Shown here: positions 61,743-64,000 of the stretch, piece after piece
Layout: each line of letters begins with the position of its first letter
Numbering within the stretch: position 1 is the stretch's first letter
Assembly (NCBI RefSeq): GCF_002904165.1
Contig: NZ_CVTD020000029.1
Location: 1 to 64,000, forward strand
Direction of reading: 5' to 3'
Source: Herbinix hemicellulosilytica
GTDB taxonomy: Bacteria; Bacillota; Clostridia; Lachnospirales; Lachnospiraceae
Length of the DNA stretch: 64,000 nt
Translations under genes and position numbers: made by a program
The notes under the pieces: model-generated
Database searches by the model: none
What the model was told of the DNA's origin: nothing
The model's input: the letters and a program-made list of their open reading frames with translations, nothing else

Positions 61743-62981
61743 GTGAAGGAAGAGATTCTTAAGATAATTACAGATTATTATTTGAATTCTGGGGATTTTA
61801 ATGGATTCCCGTTATATAATTTTGATAAAAACTATACTGATTTGATTTGTCAGTTAATTGATGAAGATAAAGTAGAGGTATTATCTTCAGCATTTGTTAT
61901 AAACCCACATATAAAAGCCTTGAAACTAAATATTGATAAAGAAGACCAGAAAAGAGAAGTTATTAATAATGGAGATTCAGTTGTTTTATATCCAACAGAA
62001 AAATATTTAAAAGAATTAAATATTAATAGCGAAAAACCTTTTACAAAAATGCTTTTAGATGGGCAAGAACAATTGAAAATATTATTTTTTGATATAGAAA
62101 TCTTAGAAACATATTTTCAAGACCCAAGATATAAAGTATTTTGGCATGATTATAGAGGAAGTATTGTTGTTTCTGACGAATTTTATGGTGAGGACTTAGA
62201 AAGCGAATATATAAAGGATTTTGGATTAGGTTATCACAAAGAAAAATTATATGAAGAAAGGGTAGTTGGAGTTTTTTTAGGAGACTTAGCAGAACTTTCA
62301 CTTAATGCGCAACTCAAATGGAAAGTAAATTATTTGGAGAATCAACAAGATTATTTAATAAATGAAGGTTTTTATAAGAACTTAATTTTAGGAGAATGGG
62401 TAGATGAAGTGTCAATTTATGATGCTATTCTTGATGAAATGATAGTTATAAATAAGATGTGTGAAAATATGGGCATTCCACATTTATTTAATAAAACATA
62501 TAAGCCACACACATTCGAAAAACCAGAAGATTATAGGATAATGTTTCTTCCGACACTTAAAAATTATTATAGTTTTATATTGGCACTTGAAAAAATAATT
62601 ATACATAATATTAATTATAAAACTTTTACAACAACTGCTAAATATATTAAACCAGTAGAACGAAAAGATGATAAGGGAAATTTAAAGCACAGTTTGAATA
62701 TGATGTCGGAATGGTTAAAGCAAAATATTAGAACTAATGAAGATATCGATGAACTGATTATAAATCCTCTAAAGTCCATTAGAAAAATTAGACAGGTTCC
62801 TGCACATGAGATATATTCTAATCAATATGACAAATTATTATATAAAAAGCAAAATGAAATGATAATTGAAACATATAAAGCAATAAGAAGTATAAGATTA
62901 TTTTTTGCTAACTATCCAGGAAATAAGGAAATAGAGATACCTGAATATCTCATTACAGGTGAAAAAATAAGGATATATTGA
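61743..62981 (+). CDS. Protein with HEPN-like C-terminal motif
   Basis: 412 residues from a GTG after GGAGGG. N-terminal mixed alpha/beta domain; the C-terminal third is helical and contains R350-QVPA-H355 within SIRKIRQVPAHEIY, matching the R-x4-H HEPN pattern and resembling HEPN-like domains of other defence proteins. An RNase role is plausible but unproven. It lies downstream of tnsD, inside the island, and 65 bp before the EEP-type gene, so the two may form a module. Confidence 0.6.
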   Translation: MKEEILKIITDYYLNSGDFNGFPLYNFDKNYTDLICQLIDEDKVEVLSSAFVINPHIKALKLNIDKEDQKREVINNGDSVVLYPTEKYLKELNINSEKPFTKMLLDGQEQLKILFFDIEILETYFQDPRYKVFWHDYRGSIVVSDEFYGEDLESEYIKDFGLGYHKEKLYEERVVGVFLGDLAELSLNAQLKWKVNYLENQQDYLINEGFYKNLILGEWVDEVSIYDAILDEMIVINKMCENMGIPHLFNKTYKPHTFEKPEDYRIMFLPTLKNYYSFILALEKIIIHNINYKTFTTTAKYIKPVERKDDKGNLKHSLNMMSEWLKQNIRTNEDIDELIINPLKSIRKIRQVPAHEIYSNQYDKLLYKKQNEMIIETYKAIRSIRLFFANYPGNKEIEIPEYLITGEKIRIY

Positions 62982-63045
62982 TAAAGTCTAATGAAATGGG
63001 ACAAAAGGAGAAGAAAATTTATGTATAGATTACAGAGGTTATCCT

Positions 63046-63846
63046 ATGAATGAAATAATAAGTTATAGTTTTTTAGAATGGAATATTCAAGGTGCGGGTG
63101 GATTAAGTGGTTATACAATACAAAAATTTGTTGCTGACACTATTATTCAAAAGAATAAAGATATCGTTGTTTTAGTTGAGTTTTATATTGGTTATAACTT
63201 TGATTATATTAGACAACGTTTGCAAAACAATTATTTTGTATTTATATCTCCATTTTTATATGAGCATAATCAAGTGCTTATTGCTTTAAATAGGAGTAAA
63301 TTTGAAGAGAGTGATATACTTAAAATTGTTACTGCTAATCCATTAGATATAAAACGTCCAGAATATCTGCAACTTGATATCAAAACAAAACAAGAAAAAG
63401 TATTCTCAATTATAGGTGCAAGAATTAAGACACAAGGCTCTGAAGAGGATAGAGTAGAACAGTTTAAATTCTTAAACGAACAAATTGAGTCAATTGATAG
63501 AGTAATCTGTGTTGGCAATTTTAATTTAACTAGTACGCATACTAAAAAGTATTTAACAGCAGCAGAAGTATATGGACCAAGAACTCTTGATGATAAAAGA
63601 TGGAGTTTTGTACATAAAGATTATGGTAAAGTGGGAATTGATTTAGTTGTTGCAAAAAATATTGAAATACCTAAAGAAATGGAAGATGATTTGAGTAAGA
63701 AAGAGAATTACAAAATGTACGCTATATATGATTGGGGCTTTGTTAATGCTAAGAACGGTTATAAAAATCTAACATCTAGCGATTATCTTCCTAAGTTTAC
63801 AAGTATGCCTAATCATGCAATATTAATAGGTAATTTTAAGATTTAA
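63046..63846 (+). CDS. Endonuclease/exonuclease/phosphatase-fold protein
   Basis: 266 residues. EEP-superfamily pattern: FLEWNIQGAGG (N-terminal Asn), DIVVLVEFYIG (metal-binding Glu), ICVGNFNLTS (the usual GDFN as GNFN), GIDLVVAKNIE and a terminal SMPNHAILIGNF in place of SDH. Two changed positions (Asp to Asn in GNFN, Asp to Asn before the final His) mean activity may be altered. Likely partner of the HEPN-motif protein upstream. Last complete gene before the right repeat. Confidence 0.7.
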   Translation: MNEIISYSFLEWNIQGAGGLSGYTIQKFVADTIIQKNKDIVVLVEFYIGYNFDYIRQRLQNNYFVFISPFLYEHNQVLIALNRSKFEESDILKIVTANPLDIKRPEYLQLDIKTKQEKVFSIIGARIKTQGSEEDRVEQFKFLNEQIESIDRVICVGNFNLTSTHTKKYLTAAEVYGPRTLDDKRWSFVHKDYGKVGIDLVVAKNIEIPKEMEDDLSKKENYKMYAIYDWGFVNAKNGYKNLTSSDYLPKFTSMPNHAILIGNFKI

Positions 63847-63897
63847 TTTAAATAAAAAACTTGAACCTTTTTACTTATCCCTTTATTCCTGCATCTA

Positions 63898-64000
63898 TGT
63901 CTACATCAAATAAACTCCTTTCATTTTTCAAATGTTTGAGAAGGAGTAAATAAAGTACTTTTAGGAAACATGGTTTATTAGGGAGAAGAAAAGCCCAGTA
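63898..64000 (+). repeat. Right copy of 103+ bp direct repeat
   Basis: Identical by eye to 5994-6096 and in the same orientation; continues past the window end. Both copies start at TGT. Because transposon ends are normally inverted with respect to each other, this copy is more likely the left end of a second, tandem element (or a duplicated end) than the right end of the first. Confidence 0.9.

Overview
The window looks like the chromosome of a low-GC, spore-forming clostridium (Firmicutes, probably Lachnospirales-like) carrying a large genomic island. The left 6 kb is ordinary chromosome: tRNA-Gly(UCC), an M23 peptidase with a membrane anchor, the niacin-responsive repressor NiaR, an M15-type lipoprotein peptidase, and the conserved dnaX - ybaB/ebfC - recR block. 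Spore-former genes on the island (SpoVS-like, Spo0E-like) fit this assignment. The species cannot be named from sequence alone.

Sixteen bases after the recR stop codon a sequence starting TGT marks an abrupt change. From there to the window end everything is accessory DNA. The same >=103 bp sequence reappears in the same orientation at 63898 and runs off the window, so the island (about 57.9 kb) is bracketed by direct copies of one terminus. A complete Tn7-like core operon, tnsA-tnsB-tnsC-tnsD(tniQ), lies at 55.2-61.6 kb. The first 1.2 kb of the island is non-coding and full of forward and inverted AAATAAAGT motifs, as expected for a transposase-binding end. The simplest reading is a Tn7-like element targeted downstream of recR, perhaps followed by a second element in tandem. 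The right terminus itself was not identified.

Cargo, left to right. (1) 8.0-10.6 kb: a small ORF coupled to an SMC/Rad50-like ATPase with a C-terminal HEPN-type R-x5-H motif, a likely defence module. (2) 11.0-17.8 kb: a plasmid-like replicon with ParM/ParR, a sigma-like factor, a CHC2/TOPRIM primase, a symmetric 3+3 iteron array that may be an origin, and an SpoVS-like protein. (3) 18.0-20.6 kb: an XRE repressor with three operators, a diguanylate cyclase, a Spo0E-like peptide and a frameshifted DGQHR (DndB-like) gene. (4) 20.6-24 kb: a five-copy repeat array, a leader peptide and unknown genes. (5) 24.1-44.8 kb: an HNH nuclease followed by a tightly packed co-directional 15-gene operon. It holds two HsdS-like subunits, an N6-adenine methylase, a 1,353-residue ATPase, HerA with a NurA-position partner, two possible nucleases, a Ser/Thr kinase with TPR-like repeats, an ADP-ribosylglycohydrolase and several unknown proteins. 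This is the most likely undescribed or little-described system here: a methylation-based multi-component defence system with kinase and ADP-ribose control. (6) 45-54.9 kb: small unknown genes, an Rpn-like nuclease, a tyrosine recombinase, an OLD-family nuclease and two micro-ORFs each interrupted by one in-frame amber codon. (7) 55-64 kb: tnsABCD, then a HEPN-motif protein and an endonuclease/exonuclease/phosphatase-fold protein.

Intergenic regions share unusual features: a family of nested-hairpin, terminator-like RNAs several of which start with a common ACWGACGGAG-like element, Shine-Dalgarno-sequestering hairpins, and dispersed purine-rich GGATAAGG-like repeats. All functions are inferred from sequence read by eye; no database search was run.
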